NCBI GenBank assembly: GCA_963682175.1
Contig: OY821772.1
Location: 56,380,925-56,444,924, forward strand
Reading direction: 5' to 3'
Origin: Triglochin maritima
Taxonomy: Eukaryota > Streptophyta > Magnoliopsida > Alismatales > Juncaginaceae
DNA: 64,000 nt
The notes beneath the pieces were generated by a model. The model did no database searches. It saw nothing but the letters and a program-made list of their open reading frames with translations, and was not told where the DNA came from. Below are positions 37,801 to 49,542 of the stretch, piece after piece. A program made the translations under genes and the position numbers. Every line of letters begins with the position of its first letter. Within the stretch, counting starts at the first letter, position 1.

Positions 37801-40800
37801 AGGTATAACAACATCATCTCGGTAGGTGCCCAGCCGAGGAAAACAACAAGCCGGCACAGCCTCGGCCCAACAATCATCATCGCCGGCACAACCTCGGCGG
37901 CATCACCGGCACAGCATCGGTGGTCCAACAGTCCGGCACAGCATCGGACAGATCCAGACCGAAGTCTGCCAGGTCATCAGGCTCCTCGAGCCGCGAACAC
38001 CAACCGCGCCGCTATAAAAGCAGGGCAGCGACCTCCGTAGCCCCAAGGGCCGGTAGTCACCTCACCCAACGCCAGTTGCGTGCCCGCACAACATCAACAC
38101 TGGGATCCGCGATCCCTCAGGCCTGCTATACTACAAAGTGCCAACAATCATCTCAAAAGTCACGGTCCATACATGGAGGTGACGCGTCCCGAACACCCAC
38201 ACTCTTCCCAACGGCGGTCCCTGGGCAGGCACGCATCACGCGCCCACCGTCACCTCCCGGCTCACGCACAAGGCGAGGACACGGGTTTCCGTGGACAAAG
38301 TTGGCGTTCAAAAGGGGAACCAGGAATTCTGTCCTGGGCCCAAACGGTCGACCGGAAGAGGTGATTCGGTCGACCGGTTCCAGGAAGGAATCGGTCGACC
38401 GTACTCCTAAAACGGTCTACCGCTGCGCTCAAAACAGAACCCCCAACGGTCGAACAAGGGTCTAAAACCGGTCGACCGAACGAGGTCAAAATCCGGAGTC
38501 TGGTCAACATTAAATTCCACTCTATCGGTCGACCGACTCAGGGTCTCGGTCGACCGAAAACAGACAGGGTCAACCTAGTATTCTACGTCATCAAACGGTC
38601 GAACGTAAACATACTACCGGTCGAACAAACATGCAATCGGTCGAACGCAATATAAAATCGGTCGAACAATCAAACAATAATAACAGGTACACTTAAGTTC
38701 CGGTCGAACACAACAAGGACCGGTCGACCGATAACAGGTAGAAAATCCCAACTCACCAGCAATAATGCACTACCGGTCGACCGCCCCAAGGCATCGTTCG
38801 ACCGGTGAAGGTTAAAGTCGGGCAAACAGTGCTAAAACGGTCGACCGCCCGAAGGACCCGGTCGACCGTTGGTCGTCTTCAACCTCGCGCCAGCCGAGGA
38901 TTTACGAAGAACGCGTCGCCGGAGAGGTCCTCGACCTCCCCCGACCGACCAACAACACCCTTCCACAAGGGTGAGCAACAAAATCACACTAATGAGCGGC
39001 ATACCTCAAATGAAGACGACGAAACGCCGGAGCAAGCTCACGCCTCCGTCCTCCTCACGCGCGTCCTCCTCCTCGCCGCGACCTCCTCACGCCGGAGCCT
39101 CCGCGCCTTCTTCCTCCGCTGGTCGCCGGACAGAAAAATGGAGAGAGAGTGAGAGAGAGCAAGTAAGGGAGAGAGAGAGAAAACCCAACTTAAATACTCT
39201 ACCCCCATCACCTCACCCTCACCCTACACCATACTCCTACACTCCAACCCATACCTCCACAACAACTCCACCATACCTCCTCTCTCCTCCAAGTCAAACC
39301 TCACTTAACCCTAATTAAACCCTAAACAGGGTTAGGGACATAACAGGAGCGCTCATGTTGGCTCCACCCATATATTGTTTACAGAAATCTAGAATTGTGA
39401 GACACTATATGTAATTTTTGCAGAATTCTTTCTTTTTAGATGTATATTATTGTCAATCTCATGCATCTTTAGTACATTTTGTTTGTTGACTAATCACTTG
39501 TCACTATGTTTGAAATGGTCCAATGTCCATGTGTAGCCAATGAGTATGGTGCTCCCTGGAGTTGTTGGCTTCAAATTGTCAGGAAAGTTGAAAAATGGTG
39601 TAACAGCCACTGACTTGGTTCTCACAGTTACCCAGATACTGCGGAAGCATGGTGTTGTTGGAAAGTTTGTAGAATTCTATGGTAAGAGAATAATCTTATA
39701 TGTTGTTGATCAATGTCGTATAGGAGTAATCCTAATGAACTCCGATCTTCCAATACATTCACGATTGAGTTGTTTCATTGTGCAGGTGAGGGCATGGGTG
39801 AACTTTCATTGGCAGACCGTGCTACTATTGCAAACATGTCACCTGAATATGGAGCAACTATGGGTTTCTTTCCCGTGGATCATGTTACTCTCCAGTATTT
39901 AAAGCTGACTGGCAGGAGTGATGAGACTGTGAGTCATGGTTACATTATAACTAAGCTTGCCCTATGTGCCAAATGCATGTTTCATGACTCATTTCCTTAA
40001 AATACAGGTGGCTATGATTGAGTCATACTTACGAGCCAATAATATGTTCGTGGACTACAGTCAAGTGGGTTTTAACCATTCATGATTTGCATTTTGACTT
40101 TTTTTAAGGGTCACTCATGTTCCTAATTTCATTTTCAATTTTCCATTTATGATGAGTCCAGCCTCAAGAAGAAAGAGTGTACTCTTCTTATTTGCAACTG
40201 AATCTTGAGGATGTTGAACCTTGTATATCAGGGCCAAAGAGGTGATTTCAAATGCTCTAACAGTTTTTCACTAAATATATTGTCATTTAGAGCAATTTAT
40301 ATTATTGACGAAGATATAAGCTGCCTCTCCTTTTTTTCAATGTGCCACCTCTTACAGGCCACATGACCGAGTTCCTTTGAGAGAAATGAAAGATGATTGG
40401 AACTCTTGCTTGGACAACAAAGTTGGATTCAAGGTGATGACTTGAACATATGCAATGTTGTTGGCTCTCCACATATAACTATATGGCTATTCATTTAACA
40501 GTCTAATTTGGATCATATATATGCATGTGTGCATGCATGTACATTCCTCTCTTGAAAGGCAGTGTCATGAATAAGAAACTGTTGTATCGGCAAATAACTA
40601 ATCACATTTGAAAGAACCACCTTTTCATATTATTTTTTATGCATATTTTAAAATATATAATCTTAAAAGTATGATTGCATTGTCACTAGTCAGATTTGTT
40701 AGAGTGCCAAGTAATTAAGTGCGGTTGTTAATGACTAAGTGGGGACTTTGTGATTAGAACAATGTGTTATGTTAAATGATTTATAAATACATCCTGTCTT

Positions 40801-43800
40801 CTAATTGGTAAATGTTAATTGTTGAATAAAGGAAGGCTGAACTATTGTTGTTTTTTAAGATGCAGAACTGTAAATTATGGATCTCAATGTTCAATAACTG
40901 GCTTAGCCTTGTGTGTCTCTTGTATTGTATGCTACTACAGGGTTTTGCTATTCCAAAAGAAGCCCAAACAAAGGTTGCGGACTTCTCATTTGAAGGAAAG
41001 CCGTCACAAATCAAACACGGAGATGTTGTGATAGCGGCAATAACTAGCTGCACTAATACATCTAATCCTAGTGTTATGCTCGGTGCTGCTTTAGTTGCCA
41101 AAAAAGCATGTGAATTGGGTCTTGAGGTTAGAAACTGCTGTTATGCCTTTTTTTAGAATAACTATCATGCATTTTAGGCGCTTCACCTTTTTATTTTCGT
41201 AGAATCCTTGATCGGATTTATTTGTTTTGGAATGCGGCAGCCCTTCATTATTATGGAAGAAATACAATTCACTTGTGATTTTAAAGTTTCTCTTGGGTGC
41301 TTTAATTCCTTTCCAAGTGTATGAGCGAAAATGTTAACATCTGGTAGTGGAAATTCAATTGCATAGAAGATAACCTGTTGAAAATACCAGGTCCTCTCTA
41401 CAAAGTTATAGAAAGTCGCATCCATTCGTAGTTGCATCTGTAAACATTATCATCACTAGAGCTACTTTGACTTGATGGATCATTGGGTCCAAAGTTAACA
41501 GTGGCTTATGTTCTTCATGAACTTGATCACATCATTAAGTATAATTAGCTTCTAATATTGTACTTCAGAAAGCAGGAGTTAATCAGACCCATAACTGTTA
41601 TTGGCGAATATACTTTTTTGAATAGAGCAGCATTCCACTGTCTGGCCTTCTAGAATGTAAAGTCTTTAATTGGTATATTTTAATAGTAAATAAACAAGTT
41701 ATAGCTGCAATGCTTAAATTATGGAATGTTTTGATTAGAAAATAGGGTATTGCTTTACTAAAGTTATTCATCAACTTTGATGTGCTTGAAGGAAATGAAA
41801 TCAGAATCTTATTTAATTTGATATGGTCAGGTTAAGCCATGGATTAAGACAAGTCTTGCACCAGGTTCTGGAGTTGTCACCAAGTACTTGGAGAAAAGGT
41901 AATCTTGGATTTGTAGTTATAGGATCTGTTGAACAAACAATTTATCTTCACATGCTGACTTTTCTATTTTGTTATTTGCTGCCACAGTGGCTTACAGAAA
42001 CACTTGAATCAGTTGGGATTTAATATTGTTGGATATGGGTGCACAACTTGCATAGGAAATTCTGGTGACATTAATGAGGCAGTGGCAACTGCAATTACTG
42101 AAAATGGTAATGCATTTACTTTTATCCCATACTTCAATTTAAAAAAATGGTCTCTATTTTGTGGTCCAACTATGCTGTAGAATATTGTTTGCTGAAGCCT
42201 GAATGTATCTTTCAGACATAGTTGCTGCTGCAGTGCTATCTGGAAATAGGAACTTTGAAGGGCGTGTGCATCCTCTAACTAGAGCAAATTACCTCGCTTC
42301 CCCTCCTCTTGTGGTGGCCTATGCACTTGCTGGCACGGTAGGTATCTTTTCAGTTCTGCACAAATGAAGCACACCTTGTTGTTATCCATCTATTAGAAAA
42401 TTTAGTGATGTCATACATGTGTCACAAACAACATTTGCCAATCCATCTGAAGCCTTTTGTGTTCTCACAAAAAAGTTAACTAGAAATCCTTGTTTCTTCA
42501 TGGGTTAAATCCAACACCTGAAAAAGAGAAGTTACTTTTTGTTATTGCATTTTCTTTTTATATAAGCAGTTATTATTGAATGAAAATATAGATGTCTGAT
42601 TCAAGTCTTCTACTGAAATGCGTTCCATCACCCGTCTTCCTTATTTGCATCCAGTAATTTGGCTACTGTATCTCGTGTGACTTTTGTCTGGTTCTTAATC
42701 TAGTTTCATATTGTTGGAGTTGGTATGTACTGTTCCTTACGGCTTCATAGTCTATCAAATTGGTATTTATCTATTTCTATAGAATCTATGCAATAGTCCA
42801 GATATGGGTAAATGCCACCTTATGGCATTGACAATCAGCCACAAATGTAACAACATGATAGTTTATTTAATTTATTATTTGGAAAAGATATATTAACATT
42901 TTTTCTGAAGGTTGTGCACAAGAGGGTATTTTTGGGGATCATATTCTTCCATGTTGAAGTAGCATAAAAAAACTGGTCTTGGAAAAATATCCGAAACCTT
43001 TGTTTCATATTCTGTTTATTGGCAGGTCAATATTGACTTCGAAAAGGAACCTATTGGTGTTGGGAAAGATGGAAAGGAGGTGTTCTTCACGGATATTTGG
43101 CCGACAAACGAAGAGATAGCAGATGTAGGTCGTACGGGCTTTTAATTTCTAGTACCATATTATGTAGTTGATGACCTCTTTTGATTATTGTTATTTTTTT
43201 GTTCACAGGTCGTGCAGTCAAGTGTTCTGCCTGACATGTTTAAACAAACATATGAATCAATTACCAAAGGAAATCCTATGTGGAATCAGCTGCAAGTGCC
43301 ACCTAGCACTCTGTACTCGTGGGACCCTAATTCAACTTACATTCACGAACCTCCGTATTTCAAGGACATGACTATGTCACCACCTGGTCCGCATAGTGTC
43401 AAAAATGCTTATTGCTTGCTCAATTTCGGAGATAGTATTACAACCGATCACATATCGCCTGCTGGCAGCATTCACAAGGACAGTCCTGCCGCAAAGTACT
43501 TGATGGAACGTGGTGTTGACAGAAAGGACTTCAATTCCTATGGTAGTCGTCGTGGTAATGATGAGGTGATGGCAAGGGGTACCTTTGCTAATATCCGCCT
43601 TGTGAACAAACTTCTTAAGGGAGAAGTTGGGCCTAAAACAATTCATATTCCATCAGGAGAAAACTTGTCCGTTTTCGATGCTGCCATGGTAACTTTTCAA
43701 TTATCATCCTACTGTATTATTTGTTTTCCTTTGTTCTATTCTGATCGAATTACACTTCTAGTTGCAGTAGTAATTTCCAATCTCTTGTCGCCTATCTTGT

Positions 43801-44457
43801 CAAACATTATTTGTTTTTTTTTCTGTGGTTGCCAACAGAAATACAAAACCGAAGGTCATGATACAATCATTTTGGCTGGAGCGGAGTATGGAAGTGGTAG
43901 TTCCCGAGATTGGGCTGCCAAGGGACCTATGCTTCAGGTATTTATGTTGGCTGTCTCAACTTGGAAACTTTCATTGTTTAGTTAGGACACAATTGTGTTA
44001 TACTTAACGTTGCATGACATTCATCATTGTGTTGCCTTTGATACAGGGTGTGAAAGCCGTTATAGCCAAGACCTTTGAGAGAATCCACCGTAGTAATCTT
44101 GTGGGTATGGGTGTAATCCCCCTTTGCTTCAAGGCTGGTGAAGATGCAGAAACGTTGGGTTTAACTGGTCATGAACGTTTCACAATCGAGCTCCCAAGCA
44201 GTGTAAGCGAGATAAAACCTGGTCAAGATGTTACAGTTGTTACAGACAGTGGAAAGTCGTTCTTATGCACTGTGCGCTTTGATACCGAGGTAAGAAAAGA
44301 GGACTATATAATTACTTATGTACCATTCTTGTCCTAAAGCTATTACTTCAATTTCAAAATTTATATCATACTGTTGGTGCAGGTTGAACTAGCGTACTTC
44401 AATCATGGAGGCATCCTTCCGTACGTCATTCGAAATTTGATTGAGGCGAAGAACTAG
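34848..44457 (+). CDS. Aconitate hydratase, mitochondrial type (20 exons)
   Basis: It isomerises citrate to isocitrate through cis-aconitate with a [4Fe-4S] cluster. Exons are 34848-35028, 35118-35222, 35301-35461, 35997-36089, 36416-36601, 36832-36993, 39537-39681, 39786-39928, 40008-40064, 40162-40241, 40358-40433, 40941-41126, 41831-41898, 41988-42106, 42216-42337, 43026-43124, 43209-43688, 43839-43937, 44047-44289 and 44383-44457. All introns are GT-AG and every phase fits, giving 2,880 nt and 959 aa. Residues 1-60 are rich in S, R and A with no acids near the start, fitting a mitochondrial presequence before the conserved body. Cluster ligands are Cys500 (TSCTNTSNP), Cys566 and Cys569 ([12 protein letters not shown]), with the spacing known for the IRP1/aconitase A family. 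[12 protein letters not shown] near the C-terminal domain provides active-site residues. Intron 6 is enlarged by a solo LTR. The gene is convergent with the prolyl hydroxylase gene. Confidence 0.97.
37175..39345. mobile_element. Solo LTR (2,171 bp) in aconitase intron 6
   Basis: It starts TGTAACGTCCC and ends GGGACATAACA, flanked by the 5-bp duplication GGAGC (37170-37174 and 39346-39350). It is collinear with the LTR in the serine acetyltransferase intron (same internal motifs, same TATAAAAGCAGG near 38013) but clearly diverged, so it is an independent insertion. Many of its CGGTCGACCG palindromes have changed to CGGTCGAAC. Both LTRs have the same orientation relative to the window. Confidence 0.85.
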
Positions 44458-45104
44458 GTCAATCAATTATTCTGTTTTAATAAAAGTTTTTTTTTCCAAA
44501 TGTTTGTGATCATAGAGCATGCATTATGCATGCAATTATTTTTCCCAATTCAGAGTTTTCTTTTCAACCCGAGGCTAAACTTTCTGCGGGCCCTGTATTT
44601 TCTTGGAGCATGCCCAACTAGGAAAGAAATAAGTGTAATGATATTAACTTAATAACTCATGTATAATTGCTGTCTGCACATAGTGTCCCCAACACTCTTC
44701 TTCTCCAGCATTGAGTTTTTTCTTTCAATCACCAGTCTAGCTCCTTTCCCTACAAGACTTCTCAAACTGAATTGTATATTTAGCAGTGAAGAGAGAGGAG
44801 GTTTGTAACAGACTAACAGTTAATTATTGTGCTGGAAATGCATCTAGCTCCGTACCAGAGGATCTCCTCGGAACCTGTTTTTGAGGTTGCAAGAGAAAAT
44901 AGTGTGTTGCGAGCATAAATAACTAGTAGCGAACTTGTCTTCGAATTGATCTTTGCCCGTCATCTTAATACTCTTATTATTCCACATTGTTTCTGACTGA
45001 AGTTCATTTAAACTGTCAGGGTCAAAAGTGGTTTAATCATATGAATATACCGACTACCAGGTTAAGACCAACCTTTTGTGAGGTGCCCGAGACTGTGGAT
45101 TCGG

Positions 45105-45288
45105 TAGGGCTGTGCGTATTTTGGGTTCCGGTCCGGACTCCGGGGCAAGTTCGGTTTTTGGTCCGATCCGAATTCGGTTCAAAATCCAATTTTACCCTCA
45201 AATACTCGGTCCGGGTTTTTAGACCGAACCTGACCGGTCCGGACCCCAGAGAGCATCTGGGTCCCGTCCGGACCGATGCCCAACCCTA
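45105..45288. mobile_element. Short MITE-like element with TAGGG...CCCTA ends (184 bp)
   Basis: It begins TAGGGCTGTGC and ends with the inverse of TAGGGTTGGGC. The flanks GGATTCGG and GAATTCAG are only 6 of 8 alike, so the target duplication is imperfect. The interior is full of TCCGGTCCGGA and TTCGGTC phrases on both strands and could fold back. Its ends resemble those of the 13744-14254 element, suggesting a related hAT-like group. Confidence 0.5.
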
Positions 45289-45591
45289 GAATTCAGCATA
45301 CCCGAGAAGGTGAACACGTAAGATCATAAATAACGGGTTTTTTTTGTCACGTCACCCCACTTACCCTTAAATTTTTTGTGTCTTGAAACATCTTACATTT
45401 TCTTTCTTTCATGTTATTTGATGATCAATTGTAGAAAAAAAAATTTAAAAAAAAATTAAAATGATTTTTTAACATTTTTTAGAAAAATTAAAAATAATAA
45501 TAACGAATGGGTGGGGAACGGGGAACACGTGCCCCCAACCATACCCAACGCTTGCCGCAATCGTGATGCCCACTGCTCGACTTCACACCCT

Positions 45592-45616
45592 GGGGGGGGG
45601 GGGGGGGGGGGGGGGG
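45592..45616 (+). repeat. G homopolymer of 25 bases
   Basis: An uninterrupted run of 25 G, flanked on both sides by the phrase TTCACACCCT (45582-45591 and about 45632-45641). Confidence 0.9.
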
Positions 45617-46473
45617 ACGTGGCCGCCCAAGTTCACACCCTCCCGTTAACTCTGCCCCGATGGAAGGTGATCGATCGCACATGAACAAAGTGGAAGAGGT
45701 TATGTACTGTATGATTTTCCTTTCTTGTGATTTCCTTTGTGTTTGTACCTCCCACCGTCGATTCTAATCAGTAACAGAAATACATTCATGGGGGAACTAC
45801 GCAAAGAATTAGCATGACCATCATATTTAGAGAAGAAACTTCAAGGAATTAACATACCCGCAAAGAAAAACTATGGATGTGTTTAGACTTTAGATGTCAA
45901 ATAAACTTAGTTTTTTCAGATTAAAAACATGATGTAACATAAAATAAAAAATTGATTTTTTGTCCCTCAATTTAAAGACAATGGCAAAAAACTTGTTCCT
46001 CGATCATGTTTTTTGATTTTTATAGGAAAAGATTGTTTTATCCTTCTCAAATCATTCAAATAGAAAAATATTATGAATAATGAGAACTATGAGGACAAAA
46101 AAATATCTAAAAGCTCACTTGAGCTTTTCCATAAAACAGTTATGAATTTAGACATCCAAACATAGCATTTAGTGTGTTTAGATAGAGGAGAGAGAATAAT
46201 AAGTTTATTGGATAAATTTGACCCAATTTATAGGTATCTAAACACACCCTACGATGGAAAAGGCCTCAACCAATTAGTGACCAAATGCTTCGTAATCACA
46301 AAAATATAGCTGCTGCAACCACTAACTCTTCTTTTACAAAATGTTTACCTATAGAAAAAGTCACCATTTCTTCCTTTCAACTGCACACAGAGACCAACAG
46401 GCAAGCTGCCCTTTCTGTCTGTGAATCTTCTGCTTCTCCAATAGAATTTGAGTCATCGGTCAGTTTATTCATA

Positions 46474-49400
46474 TCAAAAAGCAGCGTAGTTACCGACATG
46501 CATCCACTTCGTACAAGACCACTTTGTTCCTTTAATAACGGGGCAGCTACCTACATTGTGCAATTGAGGTTTAAGTCCAAATAACAAGAAAAATGAGAAA
46601 GTTTTGGTATGAAGAGATTGCTAAATGCTAATGTATCAGGGAAGGTTGCCATTTGTCAACCAGAGTGCCAATAAAACACCACGAGCATTATGAACAAACA
46701 TATAAAATAAAAACTCACCGTGCAAACTTGAAGGATCAAGAGTGGCATCAGGCCTCATACTCCAGAAGAGCAGTGCATTCCCCATTTTGGGTTTCACAGC
46801 CAGACCTTTCTTGCCACATTCTGAGAGCTCATTATAATATGGTAATGAACTACTATTTGCTTTGGCATGGGGAAATATCGTCTCACCACCTTCTTCAACC
46901 TCAGATCTGGAAGATGTTATTCCAAACAAAAAATACATACTTGATAAGCATGTGTTACATCAATATGCTAATAACAATAACAATGATACTTTAAAAGGTG
47001 CGCATGCTTCTAGGTGCATACAGGTACATTAGTAGTGTGGCAATTCGCTGGCCTCCATTCTTGGTGTTAAATTCATCAAGAAAGTAATCGAAGTGAGGCT
47101 CATATTTTTGTCCAATTTCATAGTGAAGCACTTGCAAACCCTCACCATGCTCTATCAGAATGAAGTTGAAGTTATCACAATATCTAAAATCAAAGATAGG
47201 AAGAGGAAAGGATACTAAAGCTTACTAAAAGATGCTAAAGCTTATTAAAAAATGCTAAAATTATAACTAATAACTACGTAGAGCAGAAAATCTCAATTTC
47301 TTTCCTACTGGGGGAAAGAATCATGACTTTTTTATAGTAATCTTTAGGCATAGCAATCAGGTGACTACATAAAAAATATTAGTTCGAGGAACATTGTAGA
47401 AAGAATTCAAGGCATGTAAGTCTATTTTGTCATTATGACTAGTGTCTATGGGAATGGAGAAAATGAAAATCCAAGGTGGCGTCAGCACAAGTGAAAGACA
47501 AATGCAAACTTATTCATAACTTAAAAGCTCAGCATAAACATACCTACAGGAATGAACGCAAAGTCAGCTATTCTCTTCTCTATGGCTCTAATAATTTTGT
47601 CACGCCCTCTGTTCAAAAACATGCCCGAACTAGTACGAACTCTGCATTTAGTTCATTTTGGGATCCTCTCATCACCAAAGAAACAACACTTGATCTCATA
47701 AATGGGTATTCATGATGTACAAATATGCAAACCTGCTGTCTTTACTCTTGCCAGTTTCACTGTCGACCACAGTAGACTTTCTTAGGCGAGGCTTGGCCAA
47801 TTCAATCAGATACTCACACTCCTCTTTGGACTGCATAAAACTCCAATTCATCAGATAGTAACAATGAAAAACAGAGTATTTAGATTGAGCATACAATGAA
47901 AAAGCGTAAAATGAGATTAGTTTCAATGATTAAAAAAAGAAATTAGTTTGTACTTCCAACTCAAATATTAATTTAATGAAATTTCAATTGTTTATTGATG
48001 AAGAAAATTCTGACATGCACTCTTCTTTTCACTGTTTCAACATAATGTTTCAGTTTGCAAATAGCTTGCTATCCGAAGACAATCTAAATATCCTTAGGAA
48101 TGTATGTTACATGAGATTGACAATACATGTGATTGCTGCATGTAGAAAAGTAACGTCGACTCGCACATTTTGAATTCTAGACAAATTCTTTTCAAACATG
48201 TGAACCCATGGTTATGTTCAAATTACCTTATTCGCAGTGATACAAGAGAACTGATGCAACAAAAATATTCACATGATGTAATAGTAAATATTAGAAAACA
48301 GTTTTTTTTCTGATAAGACTTAAAAGAACAAAGCATCAATGTTGATGTTTTAAACCTCACATCGTTTTCAAAACCTTTTGATTATAGAAGTTCAATTATT
48401 TTGGATAAGACATAAAAGACGAACAAGGCATTAATGACGATGTTTTAAACCTCACTTTGTTTTCAAAATCTTTTGATTATAGAAATTCAACACATTAAAA
48501 AAATGCATAAAGTTCTACATCAATCCTAAATATCGTAATAATTGTTCACGAGGATGTTATTATCATTGTTATGATACAAACATGTTTCCCAAATTTCCAA
48601 AATCAGTACCCGTTTCGAATGACCCCAAGTTTTACTAATTGGTCTGCGTCTCTGCGCTGTGAGGAAAATTTATGAAAGTGAGAGAATTTTAAGGAATTGG
48701 GAACTGAATTTAAAATGTCTTTTAGGTGATTGGTTTGAAGGCAAATTTACTATCACCTCTATTACACTCCATGATTTACTAACCAACTTTCGGTTCAGTT
48801 CATCTCTTACTGCTTAAAAGGTCTGTTTCCAGTCCCCTTTCTGAAACTCTGGTTCACATGAGACTGTGAGAGGGAGGTATTTTATTTTTTGAATACACTA
48901 CTTTCCTTAATTTCCCCAAAAAGGTCAAGTTAAAAAAAACTTGGAACCTTTGAAAGGAATCATTCACTGACTAGCTTGCCATGCTTATGAGTTACAACTA
49001 AGAGAAAACTACAATCTACACATTACGAGATGTTTTTCTGTACGCTCCAAATATCAATTGGTGGCACAGATAGCACCCAAAATTCAAATTAAGGATAATC
49101 CAAGAACAGAAGGGGAAAAAAGACATGAGATCATCAAAATAATTGAAACCTTCGAGAACGAAACTCACAAAAACTCACCAAGAAGTTATGGTAAAGGAAA
49201 GCTCTGGGCTCCCACGACAAAATCTCCGTCCACTGCTGTCCTCTCCGCCCCAATCCATCCCTGCAAAACACAAAACCAACTCAACAACACCTTTCCATAC
49301 GCCAAACCCTCACCAACCACCTCTCACCTATCTCTATCCAACTCGACGCGATCCACGCCGTGGAGGTTTGGAGGCACGGAGTCGACGGGAACGGAGAAGA

Positions 49401-49542
49401 TTCCGAGGGCGAGGAGCACGAGGAGGACCAGCGTCAACGCGAGAAGGACGCCGAGAAAGAACGACGACGACCTCCGGGAGAGGAACCCCCGGCCGTGCCG
49501 TGGCTGCCGGACGGTGCTGGCGGTGGAGTACGGAAGGGCCAT
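46474..49542 (-). CDS. Prolyl 4-hydroxylase, membrane-anchored, short type (7 exons)
   Basis: It is an Fe(II)/2-oxoglutarate dioxygenase that hydroxylates prolines of cell-wall and secreted glycoproteins in the ER and Golgi. Minus-strand exons are 49542-49328, 49260-49179, 47830-47733, 47641-47544, 47151-47022, 46906-46719 and 46550-46474, all GT-AG with consistent phase, giving 295 aa. A single membrane segment at about residues 28-49 (FFLGVLLALTLVLLVLLALG) after a basic stretch predicts a type II anchor. The catalytic iron ligands are His184 and Asp186 (EPHFDYF) and His270 (PSSLHGSCP); Lys280, 10 residues further on, binds 2-oxoglutarate. This matches the spacing in collagen P4H. The protein ends MHVGNYAAF with no C-terminal ShK domain, unlike one subgroup of plant P4Hs. 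The exon 7 acceptor was chosen at 46550 because it gives HGSCPVIKG in frame. Confidence 0.95.

Larger units (their letters stand above)
44458..46473. other. Intergenic region between convergent aconitase and prolyl hydroxylase genes
   Basis: It contains the 3' UTRs of both genes, a short element at 45105-45288 and a G homopolymer at 45592-45616. No other gene is seen; 45310-45500 and 45880-46150 are AT-rich. Confidence 0.5.
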
